From NCBI GenBank assembly GCA_963924555.1, contig OZ004583.1:7826582-7890581 (forward strand): a DNA stretch of 64,000 nt, written 5' to 3'. Origin of the DNA: Crambe crambe. Lineage: Eukaryota; Porifera; Demospongiae; Poecilosclerida; Crambeidae. This document shows positions 11,287 through 23,797 of the stretch, in pieces (positions within the stretch are counted from its first letter, which is position 1; each line of letters opens with the position of its first letter). Position numbers and translations under genes: made by a program. Below the pieces are notes generated by a model. It searched no databases and was not told where the DNA came from. It worked only from the letters and a program-made list of their open reading frames with translations.

Positions 11287-11320
11287 GGAAAATCCCTTGG
11301 TTTTCCCCCGGTATTTTCCC
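11287..11320. promoter_or_regulatory. kappaB-like site cluster upstream of copy D
   Basis: Three adjacent decamer-like sites lie about 70-100 bases before the start ATG: GGAAAATCCC (11,287-11,296), GGTTTTCCCC (11,299-11,308) and GGTATTTTCCC (11,310-11,320). All resemble NF-kappaB half-site pairs (GGG...CC). The block recurs upstream of copies E, H and K. Binding is inferred from resemblance and conservation only. Confidence 0.4.
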
Positions 11321-11388
11321 AGATAACCTATAAAATAGGTAGCTAACTCTGGATTCGATTGTTAGAAGAAAAGGTCCTTATCATCATC

Positions 11389-14300
11389 ATGGTGAGTCCA
11401 GTTTTTTACATAATAGAAGAGCAGCCTAGCTATACTGCAGTGCAATAATACTCATTGCTATTTTTCTATCATACTGCAGTACACTGCACTCCTTTGTTTT
11501 GGATTTATGTTGATCAATGGAATCAAAGGTGAGTATAAGATCACTGAATATACTAATACACAGCTATACTTTGATCTTTATCATTATTTTATGATAGCAA
11601 TTCCACAAATTTCCTTGACTCCTTCAAATGGAACCTTTTGTCTTGGACGGGTTGAGTTCAATTGCACAGGCACTGAAGTAGCCAATAGCTTGATATGGAG
11701 AGTGAACGATACAATTCGTGCAACGTATACCTATCAGCCATTAGTGGATAATAGACCCTTCCCACATTCCGTGACCCTCACTTCTCCCATACCCAGTGTA
11801 CAAGTATGGGTCAACAGAGCTTCTGTAAACCAGGATGATAGTATTGACATCATGTCCACATTGAGTGGCAATGCTTCTGTTCTGTCAGGATCAATGGTTC
11901 AGTGCACCAGTGCTGGAAATACAACTTCCAACATCACACAAGTTAGAGCCATCAGAGGTTAGTAGTATGAAGTAATGCTTAAAATCATTCTTGCATAATA
12001 ATTTTTTGTATAATTATTGTTAATATAGCTCCTCCTTCCCCTTCTTTTGCTACCTGTTCTCTTGTCCACACTACTGGAGGTCCAGAGGTCTCCATCCGGT
12101 GGTCCCCCTCCTTCACCTCTATGAATAATGTGGAGATGTATCATGCGGTGGTGAACCCTGCCACCCCCTCCTGTCCCAGTGATCAGATGATAGTGAGTCC
12201 CTGATAATCTCTCACTAATTTATGTTTATAGTTATAACAGAGACCAAGTGAGGGTTACAGCTGCTCTGGACTGGTCCTGGGAACACGCTACTCTTTCAAT
12301 GTCAGTGCCATCAACTGTGGGAACCAACAAGGAGCTAAGAGTACCATCACAGTCCACCCACAAGGTATAGCTAACAATCTTAAATTCTCTATCAGATTGT
12401 GAGTGGTGTGAACAGTTTGTACATACCTTTTTAAAGGGAAATGCTTTATGACCAATGATAAATGTTTTATGCAGCTCCTTTAACTCCTGAGGTTACAGTT
12501 TCATCACTGTCTGATCAGAATGGACAACTAAATCTAACAGTGAAGTGGATGCAACAAGTTAGTTAGCTACTGTGGAGACTTTAATATTATCTACAGTAGT
12601 TTTCGTTTGTTTGCTTGTTTGTTTGTTTTTTGTCTTCCAGATTCAATCTCCATCTGAGAGATGTTCCTTTCACCAACTCCTAAACTACACAGTGGTCCTG
12701 GAGGACACCACAATGGAGAGTGTGGATCAGAGGATGATCAACTCTGACAACTGCAGTGATGACCTCTGCTCCATATCCTTCATCCTCTCCTCACCAGACC
12801 AAAGATATTTTATCAGTGTTAATGTTGCAGGAGGCTTTGGGTCAGCTAGCACCTTTTTAAGTGAGTTGATTGGTTGCATGATAGCGCTCCTTTACCAAAT
12901 TTTGATTTAGACACTACCATCCCATCTTCCTTTAATGTTACTGCCTCTTCTGAGGGCTGTGTGACCTCTGTCCTCTGTTTCGGAGACTGCTTCTTCCAAT
13001 ATGGCCGTGACTCCTCTTACCAGGACCTGAGCCCTTCATTGTCTACCTCCCTCAATTCCCCTCTCCAAATAACTGTCTCAGATGCTGCTACAATTCATTA
13101 TTATCAGGTGACCATTAATACTTCTTCCCAGATAAGAGGAAACTTCACTTCAGGTGAAGGTGAGTTAGTATAACTATTTCACTAAGTGCACATAATGATT
13201 ATGTTGGTGTGTGTAGGTACACGATTGACATCTGCAAATCAAGGTCTGCTGGTTGTGGGTGTGATACTATTAAGTGTGGCCATTGTACTTGGAGTGATCA
13301 TTACTGTGATGGTATTTAAGAAAGGTGTCTATCATTCACATAGGTTTTCATTTGTTCCAGTTGTTTTTTGTTGTTGTTGTTTTGTTTGTTTGTTTTTTGT
13401 TTTTTTTTGTTTGTTTTTTGTTGTTTTTTTCCTCCTCTAGGACCATGGCTATCTCTGGGTCTCTCTATGACAGGATTTGTTGTAGCATTGTTATCTCTTG
13501 TGTTGTGGGTGGCAGTGGGATTTCATGTTGGACTGCAAAAAAGTAAAAATTATTTTGCAAATTATTTATTGACTACTTTATGATTTTGTGTGCATGCAGA
13601 TACATGTGATCCTACTTGGCAGTCTTCTAGAGATGGTCTCATAATTTCAGCACATGTTTTCTCAGACATCAGTCTCCTAATATTTGTGGCTGCTGGAATA
13701 TATTTATATTTTGCTGTGGATTACATCAGTAAGGAATAAAACAATGAACTGGGCCTAAGGGAAGTATCTAGCTAAAGTTCTTGCTTCACAGCTGTTAAGT
13801 TCACCAAAAGAATGATTAGGATAATCTCTTTTCTCTCTATATACTTGTACAGGTTTCCCCAACTACAAAAAGAGGAGCAGTGAGGTAATTGAGGATTGCA
13901 TGCATTACACTTGTATATTTCATGCTAATCTGTATGCAGCACAAATCCCACTCTCCTCTTATCTGTAGCTATTACAGGAAGATGGCATCAATAATGCACT
14001 ATGTATTATATTGACTGCAGCAAATGAGTTTCTGGCAGAAATGTTTCTACAGAAGTTTATCAAATAGTATTCAGCACCAACCAAGAGAGAAGGACTGGGA
14101 AGTAAATTTGGCAAGTATTCTAGTAATCTTTTTAGTTATGTCAATTGATTATTCCTCTGTTGTGACTATATTCTAACAGAAAGATCAAAAACTAGAAGAG
14201 TTAGAGGTTGGTGCAGGAGGGAGAGTGAAGGAGTTGGAAGATTATAGTGTTGGAGAATTCAGAAAACCAGGACAACGATATTTTGAAGCTAAATTGGAGG

Positions 14301-14826
14301 CACAAGAAAGATATTATCAGGAATACAAGGATAAACTTCCAACTGATGGAGTATGTAGAGTCATTTGTAGTGACAGTGTAGCTAGTCCCACTCTTTCATC
14401 ATGTAGTCTAAAGGAGAAGAACCTGCCTCCAAGGGTAAGGGTGAGGACTCTCATTACCGTCTTCTAGACCATGGGAGTGGACTTGGACATAAGGACAAAC
14501 CAGCAAGAGAAAGTGGAGGAGGAGGAGAGGAATACAGTGCTCTCAATATTGGACAGGTAAGTGGCTGATGAGAGTAATAGATCACCATGGATATTGACCC
14601 AATGATAGTGTCATTTTTGTAGTAATTTAGCTATAGTAGTAATTTCATATCATCCATGCAGGAGAGTGGTAGGAAACCAGCAAAATCTTCACCTTCCCAA
14701 GCACGTAAAGAGGAGGGTGAGCACTACCTTCCACTGGACCATGGGAAGGGAGACAGAAGTGGACGTAAGAACAAGCCATCCAGTACCCAGAAGGGAAGTG
14801 GAGGAGAATACAGTGTTATTGTATAG
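11389..14826 (+). CDS. Receptor copy D: Ig-FN3-FN3, three membrane segments, YxxL tail
   Basis: Intact 16-exon gene, 2,199 coding bases, 732 aa. Exons: 11389-11391, 11480-11528 (signal peptide), 11598-11957 (Ig; Cys-Trp-Cys pattern), 12029-12192, 12241-12364, 12475-12557 and 12641-12860 (two FN3), 12911-13159 (Cys-containing juxtamembrane), 13217-13324, 13441-13542 and 13600-13728 (membrane segments), 13853-13884, 14021-14110, 14180-14350, 14407-14556 and 14662-14826 (cytoplasmic tail). The start codon stands alone before the first donor. The intron after 14,110 uses a GC donor. The tail has four YxxL/I motifs (HYRLL, EEYSAL, HYLPL, GEYSVI) about 30 residues apart. Three membrane passes put the tail in the cytoplasm. 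Ligand unknown. The function as a recognition receptor is inferred. Confidence 0.85.
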
Positions 14827-15381
14827 AATGCAGATGTCTATTAATAGTGAAACTCCTGAATAGCTATATTATGGACACCATCCTTTTGTCCTTTGTAGAG
14901 AAGTGTAGTCCTCTTTTAAATTTTTATTTTGTTAATTGGAGTGTCCTTTATCACAGGTTCCTCTGTAGTGATGAATCAGCGTTATTGATATAGCTAGCTC
15001 AGTTAATTCCCATTTTAAACTGTGAAAGTCAATGAATTTTTCTTCTGATTTAGGATGGAAGAGGTTCCAATGGCACTGGGTAGGCACAGGACAACAAACT
15101 ATCAGTTTACAGACCATTTGCATGGAGGAAAATTAATATGTATTAATAATTATCGTCTGTTTAGGAAAGGGTCGTTGGTATTTTATAACTTATAGCTAAT
15201 TAGCTATAGTGTATCTCTGCTGGCAGTGCAGGTATAGCTAGTCTCTTGGACTTGGTAAATATAGCGGACCCATGTATATCCCTAGCACTATTGAGGTAAG
15301 GAGGAATAGCTACTGAAAATTCATGTCCCTCCATGTCCCTCCATGGCCACAACAACGAGACCACTAACCACACTAAGACAC

Positions 15382-15415
15382 GGAAAATCCCTTGGTTTTC
15401 CCCTGGTACTTTCCC
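15382..15415. promoter_or_regulatory. kappaB-like site cluster upstream of copy E
   Basis: The same arrangement as upstream of copy D: GGAAAATCCC (15,382-15,391), GGTTTTCCCC (15,394-15,403) and GGTACTTTCCC (15,405-15,415), about 60 bases before the ATG of copy E. Confidence 0.4.
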
Positions 15416-15473
15416 AATATTATAGGTAGTAAGCTCTGATATTCGATTGTTAGACGAAAAGGTCCTTATCATC

Positions 15474-18400
15474 ATGGTGAGTCCATGTAGATAAGCTTGC
15501 ATATAGTTAGGACTAGCAATAATAATACTTATTGCATCACACTGTAGTACATTGCATCATATAAGCTCCTTTGTTTTGTTGGATTTATACTGATCAATGG
15601 AATCAAAAGTGAGTATAAGATCACTGGGTACATAATATTATATTTACTATAACTCAGTCATAGCATTGTCACAATTTTCCTTGACTCCTTCAAATGGAAC
15701 TTTTTGTCTTGGATGGGTTGAGTTCACTTGCACTGGCACTGAAGTAGCCAATCGCTTGATATAGAGAGTGAATAATACAGATTGCACACTATATACTTAT
15801 CGGCCATTAATTAATGATAGCTACCTTCCCACAATATGTGAACTTCAGCCCTCCCATACCTAGTGTACAAGTATGGGTCAACAGAGCTTCTGCAAACCAG
15901 AATAATATGTTTACTATTGACATCGTATCCATGTTGAGTGGCAATGCTTCTGTTCTGTCAGGATCGGTGGTTCAGTGTAGCTAGCTCTGAAGAAAATACA
16001 ACTGCCAACATCGTACAAGTTAGAGTCATCAGAGGTTATCTCAAAGTAGTTATTGTAATGCTTAAAATCATTCTTGCGTATTTTTGTATGTATAATTATT
16101 AATATAGCTCCTCCTTCACCTTCTTCTGCTATCTGTTCTCTTGTCCACACTACTGGAGGTCCAGAGGTCTCCATCCAGGGGTCCCCCTCCTTACACCTCT
16201 CAGTATAATGTGGAGATGTATCATGTGGTAGTGAACCCTGCCACCCCCTCCTGTTCCAGTGATTAGATGATAGTGAGTCCCTCACATACTGTACTTGGCT
16301 AGTGATACCACAGTTATAACTTTAGCAAGTTAGTAGTTATAATTTGGTGGATTTCGATTTCACAGGGACCAAATAAGAGTTACAGCTGCTCTGGACTGGT
16401 CCTGGGGACACACTACTCTTTCAATGTCAGTGCCATCAACTGTGAGAACCAAGAAGGGGCTGAGAGTACTATCATAGTCCACCCACAAGGTATGATCTTA
16501 AATTCATGCTACACTCTATCAAACTGTCAGTTGTGTGAACAATATAATTCAACTTAGATTTTGACCCTGCTAGCTACATGTATTTTTCTTCCCACTGATA
16601 ATGATGCAGAGAGGGAATGGCCGCTTCATGGCCAATGAGTGTCATTGTTTTATGCAGCTCCTCAAACTCCTGAGATTAGAGTTTTGTCACTGTATAATCA
16701 GAACAGACCACTGAATCAGCTGACAGTGCAGTGGATGCAACAAGTTACTGTGAAACCATTATGATGGCAGCTAATCACTTTTTTGTCTTCCAGAATCAAT
16801 CTCTGTCTGAGAGATGTTCCTTTAACCATCTCCTACGCTACACAGTGGTGGAGGACAGCACAAGGGAGAGGGTGGATCAGAGAATGATCAACTCTGACAA
16901 CTGCATTAATAACCTCTGCTCCATATCCTTCCCTCTCTCCTCACCAGACCAAAGGTATTCTGTCAGTGTTAATGTTGTAGGAGCCTTTGGATCAACTAAC
17001 ACCTCCACATCTTTAAGTGAGTTGAATTATAGCATATGTATATACAATAATACCTTTATCAATTTAGATGCTTTCATCTCATCTTCCTTTGACATTTCCT
17101 TCTCCTCTGAGGGTTGTGTGACTTCTGTCCTCTGATCCTTCCCTATGAGAGAAGGAGACTGCTTCTTCCAATGTGGCCATGACTCCTCTTACCAGGACCT
17201 GAGCCCTTCATTGTCTACCTCCCTCAATTCCCCTCTCCAAATAACTGTCTCAGATGCTGCTACAATCCAGGTGACCATCAACACTTCTTTCCAGGTCAGA
17301 GGAAACTTCACCTCAGGTGAAGGTGAGTTAGTACAACTATTCCTCTAAGTGCACATAATGATAATATGTTGGTGTGTGTAGGTGTACAATTGACATCTGC
17401 AAATCAAGGTCTGCTGGTTGTGGGTGTGATACTATTAAGTGTGGCCATTGTAGTAGGAGTGATCATTACTGTCATGGTATTTAAGAAAGGTGTCTATCTT
17501 TCACATAGCTAGCTAGGACTTTTTATTTCCTACTCTAGGACCATGGCTATCTCTGAGTCTCTCTATGACAGGATTTGTTGTAGCATTGGTATCTCTTGTG
17601 TTGTGGGTGGCAGTGGGATTTCATGTTGGACTACAAAAAAGTAAGAATTTTGCATATTATTGACTACTTTATGATTTTGTGTACATGCAGATACATGTGA
17701 TCCTACTTGGCAATCTTCTAGACATGGTCTCATAATTTCAGCACATGTTTTCTCAGATGTCAGTCTCCTAATATTTGTGACTGCTGGAATATATTTTGCT
17801 GTGGATTACATCAGTAAGGAATAAAACAATGAACAAAAGTTCTTGCTTCACACCTGTTAAGTTCAGCAAAAGAATGATTAGGATAATCTCTTTTCTCTCT
17901 ATATACTTGTACAGGTTTCCCCAACTATAAAAAGAGGAGCAGTGAGGTAATTGAGGATTGCATGCATTATAGCTACTTGTATATTTCATGCTAATCCGTA
18001 TGCAGCACAAATCCCACTCTCCTCTTATCTGTAGCTATTACAGGAAGATGGCATCAATAATGCACTATGTATTATATTGACTGTAGCAAATGAGTTTCTG
18101 GCAGAAATGTTTGCATAGAAGTTTATCAAATAGTATTCAGCACCAACCAAGACAGAAGGACTGGGAAGTAAATAAGCCGGCAAGTATTCTACTAATCTTT
18201 TTAGTTATGTCAATTGATTATTCCTCTGTTATGACTATATTCTAACAGAAAGATAAAAAACTAGAAGAGTTGGAGCGTGGTGCAGGAGGGAGAGTGAAGG
18301 AGTTGGAAGATCTTACTGCTGTAGGATTCAGAAAACCAGGACAATCATATATGGAAGCTAAACTGGAGGCACAAGAAATACTGTTCAGAAATACAAAGAT

Positions 18401-18620
18401 GAACTTCCAACTGATGGAGTATGTAGAGTCATTTGTAGTGACAGTGTAACTAGTCCCACTCTTTCATCATGTAGTCTAAAGGAGAGGAACCTGCCTCCAA
18501 GGATAAGGGTGAGGACTCTCATTACCATCCACTAGACCATGGGAAAGGAGGCAGTGGATATGACAAACCAGCAAGAGGAGGAGGAGAGGAATACATTGCT
18601 CTCAATAGTAAACGAGTAAG
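15474..18620 (+). pseudogene. Receptor copy E, nearly complete but broken
   Basis: All exon types of the family are present from ATG 15,474 and signal exon 15,548-15,608 through three membrane exons to the first YxxL tail exon. Coding is disrupted. In the Ig exon (from 15,664) the conserved Trp codon is TAG at 15,762-15,764, with further shifts near 15,980. The first FN3 exon has an inserted base near 16,190. In the juxtamembrane exon a Cys codon is TGA at 17,133-17,135. The tail exon near 18,380 also lost bases. Splice sites mostly survive, so it may still be transcribed. Its 3' end and downstream flank are shared with copy H. Confidence 0.8.
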
Positions 18621-18639
18621 TGGCAACTAGATCACCATG

Positions 18640-19445
18640 ATAATTATAATCTCTCAGTTAGTAGCTGTTATAGCTAGCACGTTATAATGTAGCCTCATCC
18701 CCAGGCTCTAAAATTTTAAAAAGAACCTTAGTACTTACTGTTTGCGCATGCAAATTTTATGGCCATCCCTACATACTTCATTAATTTTTTTTATTTAGAA
18801 GAAATTTTTTGCACTCAGAAGCTAGGCTTATCAAAGTGGATTGTAGGTGCTTGGCTTATCTAAGTGTTTGTGGTAAGCATTTACAGCTTTCTAGGTATGG
18901 GTTGGTTGCTAACATGACTCTGTCTCTCAGCTTTCTATGTATGCAGATTCTAAAGAGTTGAAGCACTTGCTCGCTTGTTCACTGTCATTGGTTGCACATT
19001 ACCCTAGTTGTTAATAATAAGTGAGGTACCCAAGGTAATTGGTTAGTATATGCTTTGATCTTTTAACTGACCACTATACAGTTATAGTGTGCATATATAC
19101 GGACTAACTGGCTACAATCATTCAAAACTGGGCCGAGCTAATAGAATTTAAAATGAACACGTCAGCAACTTGATATTCAAGTTGTGCACGCTTGTCACTT
19201 GTGATTTTCACTACAGCACCTCCTTTTCACTCATCATTGTTGTTTGAACAGTGTAACTAAAGACTGTTCATGTTGGAAATATTGCATGTTGCCTTGGATA
19301 TTATGACAATATAAACATCCTGCTAGTGACACCTGGGGCAGATAAAGATCCCAGTTAGCTGTACTGTTTCACAATTACAATACATAGCAACAGGATGTAA
19401 TAATGTCTAGGTACCTCACAATCCTCACCCTGTGGCAAGCACTCG
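18640..19445. repeat. Segmental duplication, left copy
   Basis: About 800 bases are nearly identical to 33,060-33,898, with a few small indels. It joins the 3' end of copy E to the 5' flank of the FYVE-ZU5-Death gene and carries no recognisable coding exon, though unrecognised 5' exons of that gene could lie here. Confidence 0.85.
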
Positions 19446-19463
19446 AGTTCATGGATTAAGTTA

Positions 19464-19625
19464 CAGTAAAACCTATACTGTGACCACCTACGTATGGGAC
19501 TAGGAGCAAGTGCATAGCCTTAATAAGGAAGTGATCATCTCTTTATAGGGAGATGCACACTGTTGGGGCATGATAGTAGAGAGGTGGTCTCATTATAGCA
19601 TGGTCTTATTAGTCAGGTTTCACTG
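19464..19625. mobile_element. TA-flanked MITE with CAGTRAAACCT ends
   Basis: 162-bp element with ends CAGTAAAACCT and AGGTTTCACTG (inverted) and flanking TA dinucleotides. This is the pattern of pogo/Tc1-mariner-type non-autonomous elements. It contains no coding sequence. Confidence 0.65.
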
Positions 19626-19789
19626 TATAAAATATTGTAGCTATTATTATGTCAATTCATTCATTACATAAATGACATGCAAGTAAAGAGTGTGAATATA
19701 CTGTATAGGTTATCTCAAAAGCAGGAAGTTTCCTAATAGCTAGCAGCTACTCAATGTTATTAAGTGATGCTATTACTTATGTATAAAGA

Positions 19790-22700
19790 TCACAGCTACT
19801 CCAGCATTATTTGGAGCCAAAGAACCTGAGTGGGACATAGAAAGTGAAGTGTGTTATGCTTGCACTACAAAAGTTACTTCTGAGTCTCGTAATAATTGCC
19901 GGGCATGTGGTAAGGTGAGTTTACTAACTTTAACCTATAACTATTTACCACAGTTGGTACGTATTGCCTGAAATCTTTAGTTTGGAGTTATCATTGTAGC
20001 TAACTATATTATAACTGAACCAATTAACTCATTCTGTAGGTTGTTTGCAAGAAATGCTCCAAAAACAAGGCCTATCTTCAATACATTGGAAACACTGTAA
20101 TGGTTTGTCCTCACTGCCACGAAGAGTCCAAAACGAAAGGTTATTAAACTAGCTACATGTTGCTATAAGGTCATAAGGGTTCTTTCTCAGAGGAACATGT
20201 ATACCATATAAAGGAAAAAATAAATAAAAAGGAGAAGTAGGGATGGCTGTATGCAGTTCAAAAAAGTTCAGCAATAAGAGAGTGAACGTAGTCAAGTAAC
20301 CCCTTACCCATCACCAATATTACCAAACTACGAGCTAACTATTCCTACTTCACTCCCTTTATACCATCTTGGCCTATCATGGCATATTTAGCTAGTGATT
20401 TGTGATGGTGCTCCATTAAGGACTGATACGAACAATTATAAATAAAGGGTAGATAAAGGGATTATAGTTTATATTTTATAGCTATAGCACAGTTAATTAC
20501 AAAGAAAAAAGGATGGAAACAATAGAGTGCAAAAAATTTCATTTCTTCTAAATAATGTAGTGTTTATTTTCATCAATCTGGTGCAATCTGAAGGGAATTT
20601 ATTATCCATGGCATGCAGAGAGGTAATCCTCTTTTGTATAATGGCTATTATGGTGTACAAGGATTATCCTTTGTAGGTTTGTCCTTATCGAAGGTTATGC
20701 TATATAGCTACGTACTGTACATGCACATGATAGTAAAATTTAATTCTTGAGCAGATACTTTCCAGTATATTGCTGAACAAAAGCAGTTATCTGCAATGCC
20801 ACAGCAGCATTTGGAATCTCCTCAGCCAAGCAATGTCACCACATGTCATGTGGACTTTCAACTTTCAAGTGACGATGTAAATAGAGGTAAGTAATTACTG
20901 TGTAGCTTATGTAGAAATACTGTGTGCACATAGATAAGTCATTGAATAGTAATTCACGTTTTGCATGGAATATTCCACATTCACTTCAATCCTTTTGCAG
21001 ATACTTCCCAGCATACTGATGGGTGGCCACTGTCACCACCTCCATCATATTCATCTTCCTACCCTTTATATGTCAAGTGTGACAATCCTGCCATAACATC
21101 AAAGAATTTGGAAGATGATTTATCACTTATACTGGATACAAGATTATCATATTCTGGACAAAATAATGAATATTATATGTTTAAATTCTTGACTGCTGAT
21201 CTGAATTTTGTCACACTATTCTCACTTAGTACTAAACAAGAACAATTGCTCTCAGAAGCTGGAGTGCAGCAGCTGAAATGTGGAGAAGATATTATTATAC
21301 CTTACAAGCAGCATTTAGAATCTCCTCAGTCAAGCAATGTCACCACACCTCATGTGGACTTGAAGCCTTCAAGTGATGTAATTAGAGGTGAGCATGAAAT
21401 TAGGGCAATGTAGCTACATTTGACAGCGAGCAAGCAACCAAGGAAGTACATATTCCTAATACTATGGCTAGAGACAATTCTTTATTTGTTGAGTCATGTA
21501 TGTAAGTCGCAATTCCAGCCGTATATGTACGTAGGTGGCTGTTAGCTGATCACTATAGAAGCCTACGTAACTACGATCCACTTTGATAAGTCTCATGGCC
21601 TATAGCAAGCACTTTGCATTAGAACATGTGCATTATGCACATGCTGGACTCTTACGTAGCTACACATGCATGTAGCTATCTACCATCATTATCTTCCTTG
21701 ACACCAACTGCATGTATACAGGCATTTTGCTATGCAATTTCTTATCAGTTGAACCATGCAGCCATTCCAATTTTCCAGATACTGCAACAACACCAAAGTT
21801 CGAGAAAGTAACAAAAGTGGACATTTTATATGATCCAGAAGAATACAGCAACATTCCATTCTCACAACCACTTGAAACCTTTTCTTTTGATCACAATGGT
21901 GCAAGATACAGGAATGAAAGGATGGGAGTTATGATTGAAATCCCTAAAGGAGCAATAGAAGGCAGATTAACTGTTAGCATCAAACTAGGCATAGCCATGC
22001 ATGGACCATTCAGTTACCCAACTGATGTGCACCCTATTTCACCAATCTTATTCCTGTGTCCACAAGAAGAGGTACGATTACTCCAACCGATCAAAATAGT
22101 ATTACCTCACTTTATGGATTATTCTATGCAAGATGACCCTGGTGTGATAGTGCTTAAAGCTTACCATGACTATCATACGGATGGACAATACAATTTTAAA
22201 CCGCTCAATTCCAAGACAAAAGGCTTATCTTTATTTAAGCACGAAAGATATAGCTACTGTCTTTTATCTCTTGATCATTTTTGTTTCACCTGTATTGCAA
22301 ATCATGTGGATGAACAGAGTGCAAGAAAGTTTAATTACAGTCTCACATGTGTTAAATCACATTGGAACTGCGAAGATATCTACATTTATGTGTCATTCAA
22401 TATGCCAAATTGTAGACAGGTAAGCCAATATGAATTTACAAATGAAACTTCCCCATAACTAGCTGTTATAGCTGTTATTGGTTATGCATTATTATTCTAT
22501 CATATTCAGACGCTTAAGCGTCACTATCCTGTAGATGAATATAAACATGTTCACCTGGAAAAGTTCACACGAGAACTTAACTGATGATGATGGATATATT
22601 AAATTAACTGGAGTTAACAGCAGTGATGATTTAGGAATAGCAATGGTTCAACAACAGGTATTTCACAAAGAAGGAAAAAATTCGCATGTGGGTTACAGCA

Positions 22701-23797
22701 CCTAACTACGAAAATTACTTGGCCATTTTTGATACTTTCTCAAGGCTATATAAAAACAGGTCACTAGTTAGTTGCTAAATCGGCCTGTATGGGTACATAG
22801 AAAGTCCATTTACCATAGGTGTGTAAAATGGCCTGCATGGGCATGAGGCTAGAGGTAACAGAGAAGCAGAGAAAGTCCCGCATCCAGAAGTCTCTCCAAC
22901 ACTTAATGTGATAGCTAGCTACGTAGTAGTTGAGAAAAGGGGTATTACGTAGCTATTATGCTCTTAATCTGAAGTTTCAAATGGAATATATTCCGCTTAT
23001 TGAAATATAATATAATTCAGTATAGCTATAGCTAGTTAATTTTACATCCAAATGGAATAGATACTTCTTGAGGACGTGGCATTTTGGGATAAGAAGAAAA
23101 AAGAAGAGATAGAAGCACTCGATTCTGCCAAGCTACATCCACCTCGAATGCAGATAGAGGTTGACTCCCCTAACCTGCTGCATAAACATTCTGTGACTGT
23201 AAATTTTGAGTTCAACTTGAATAAAAGTGGAAATTATTCTACTCTGCTGAGATACACTAGTGAGTTAATGGAGCTGGGCTGCTGGCCACTTCAATACTTC
23301 CTACATAATATGGTCTTATAGCATGCTGGTATGGCTAACATTGTTTCTATCAATCTAGGAAATACTCCAAGTCTTGAACTGCCTATCGATGTTCATCAAA
23401 TTGAAGATAACTGGAGAAAAGAAGGTAGTATAAAAATTAATAATATTTTTTATGGTATCATTTTCCCTTTATGCTTGCAGACTTACTATTTCATCACTTA
23501 GTGCTGTTGAAAGTGAAAGATAAGGATGGAAAAGTCGATCGTATTAAAATCATTGATACAATATGCACTGAATGGAAGAAACTTGTAGCATTACTGGACT
23601 ATGCTTCACTGGCACGTGAATTGATACAATGCAGTAACTCTAGTGCACATGACTGCTGCTACAGAATACTTTCAGAATGGCTCGTTAAAGGATCTACCCA
23701 ATATAGACCAACTTGGGATGGATTATTGAAATTATTGTATGACTTAGATTTTACTGAATTTCGAAATAGTATCGTGAAAGGCACCATAGTTACGTAA
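19790..23797 (+). CDS. FYVE-like zinc finger, ZU5 and Death domain protein (5' exons unresolved)
   Basis: Exons chain with consistent phases: about 19790-19914, 20040-20139, 20755-20886, 21001-21387, 21722-22419, 22535-22657, 23061-23259, 23359-23424 and 23481-23797 (stop). The first two exons encode paired CxxC motifs around a CRACG core followed by CKKCS, typical of FYVE-type fingers. FYVE fingers bind endosomal PI3P, but the usual RHH basic motif is weak here. The next two exons share a short repeat ending SNVTT...VD. The 21,722 exon encodes a ZU5 domain (PKGAIEG, then the hydrophobic ILFLCP strand). The last exon encodes a Death-type helical bundle with conserved Trp residues. ZU5-Death pairs occur in UNC5, ankyrin and PIDD-type proteins, suggesting an intracellular signalling adaptor at endosomes. 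No start codon was found, so earlier exons are missing from this model. Confidence 0.8.
20215..20345. mobile_element. Degenerate hairpin-MITE copy in intron
   Basis: The words GTAGGGATG, GAGAGTGAAC, CTTACCCATCA and CTATTCCTACTTCACTCCC occur in the order seen in one arm and the loop of the hairpin element at 45,998-46,444. A further decayed piece is at about 23,975-24,160. Confidence 0.5.

Noticed and set aside
14225..14467. Continuous open frame from the tail exon through the 56-bp intron to a stop
   Set aside because: As the main product it is unlikely. GTATGT/TAG splice sites are perfect, and splicing joins the exons in phase 0 to the conserved YxxL module. Kept only as a possible isoform.
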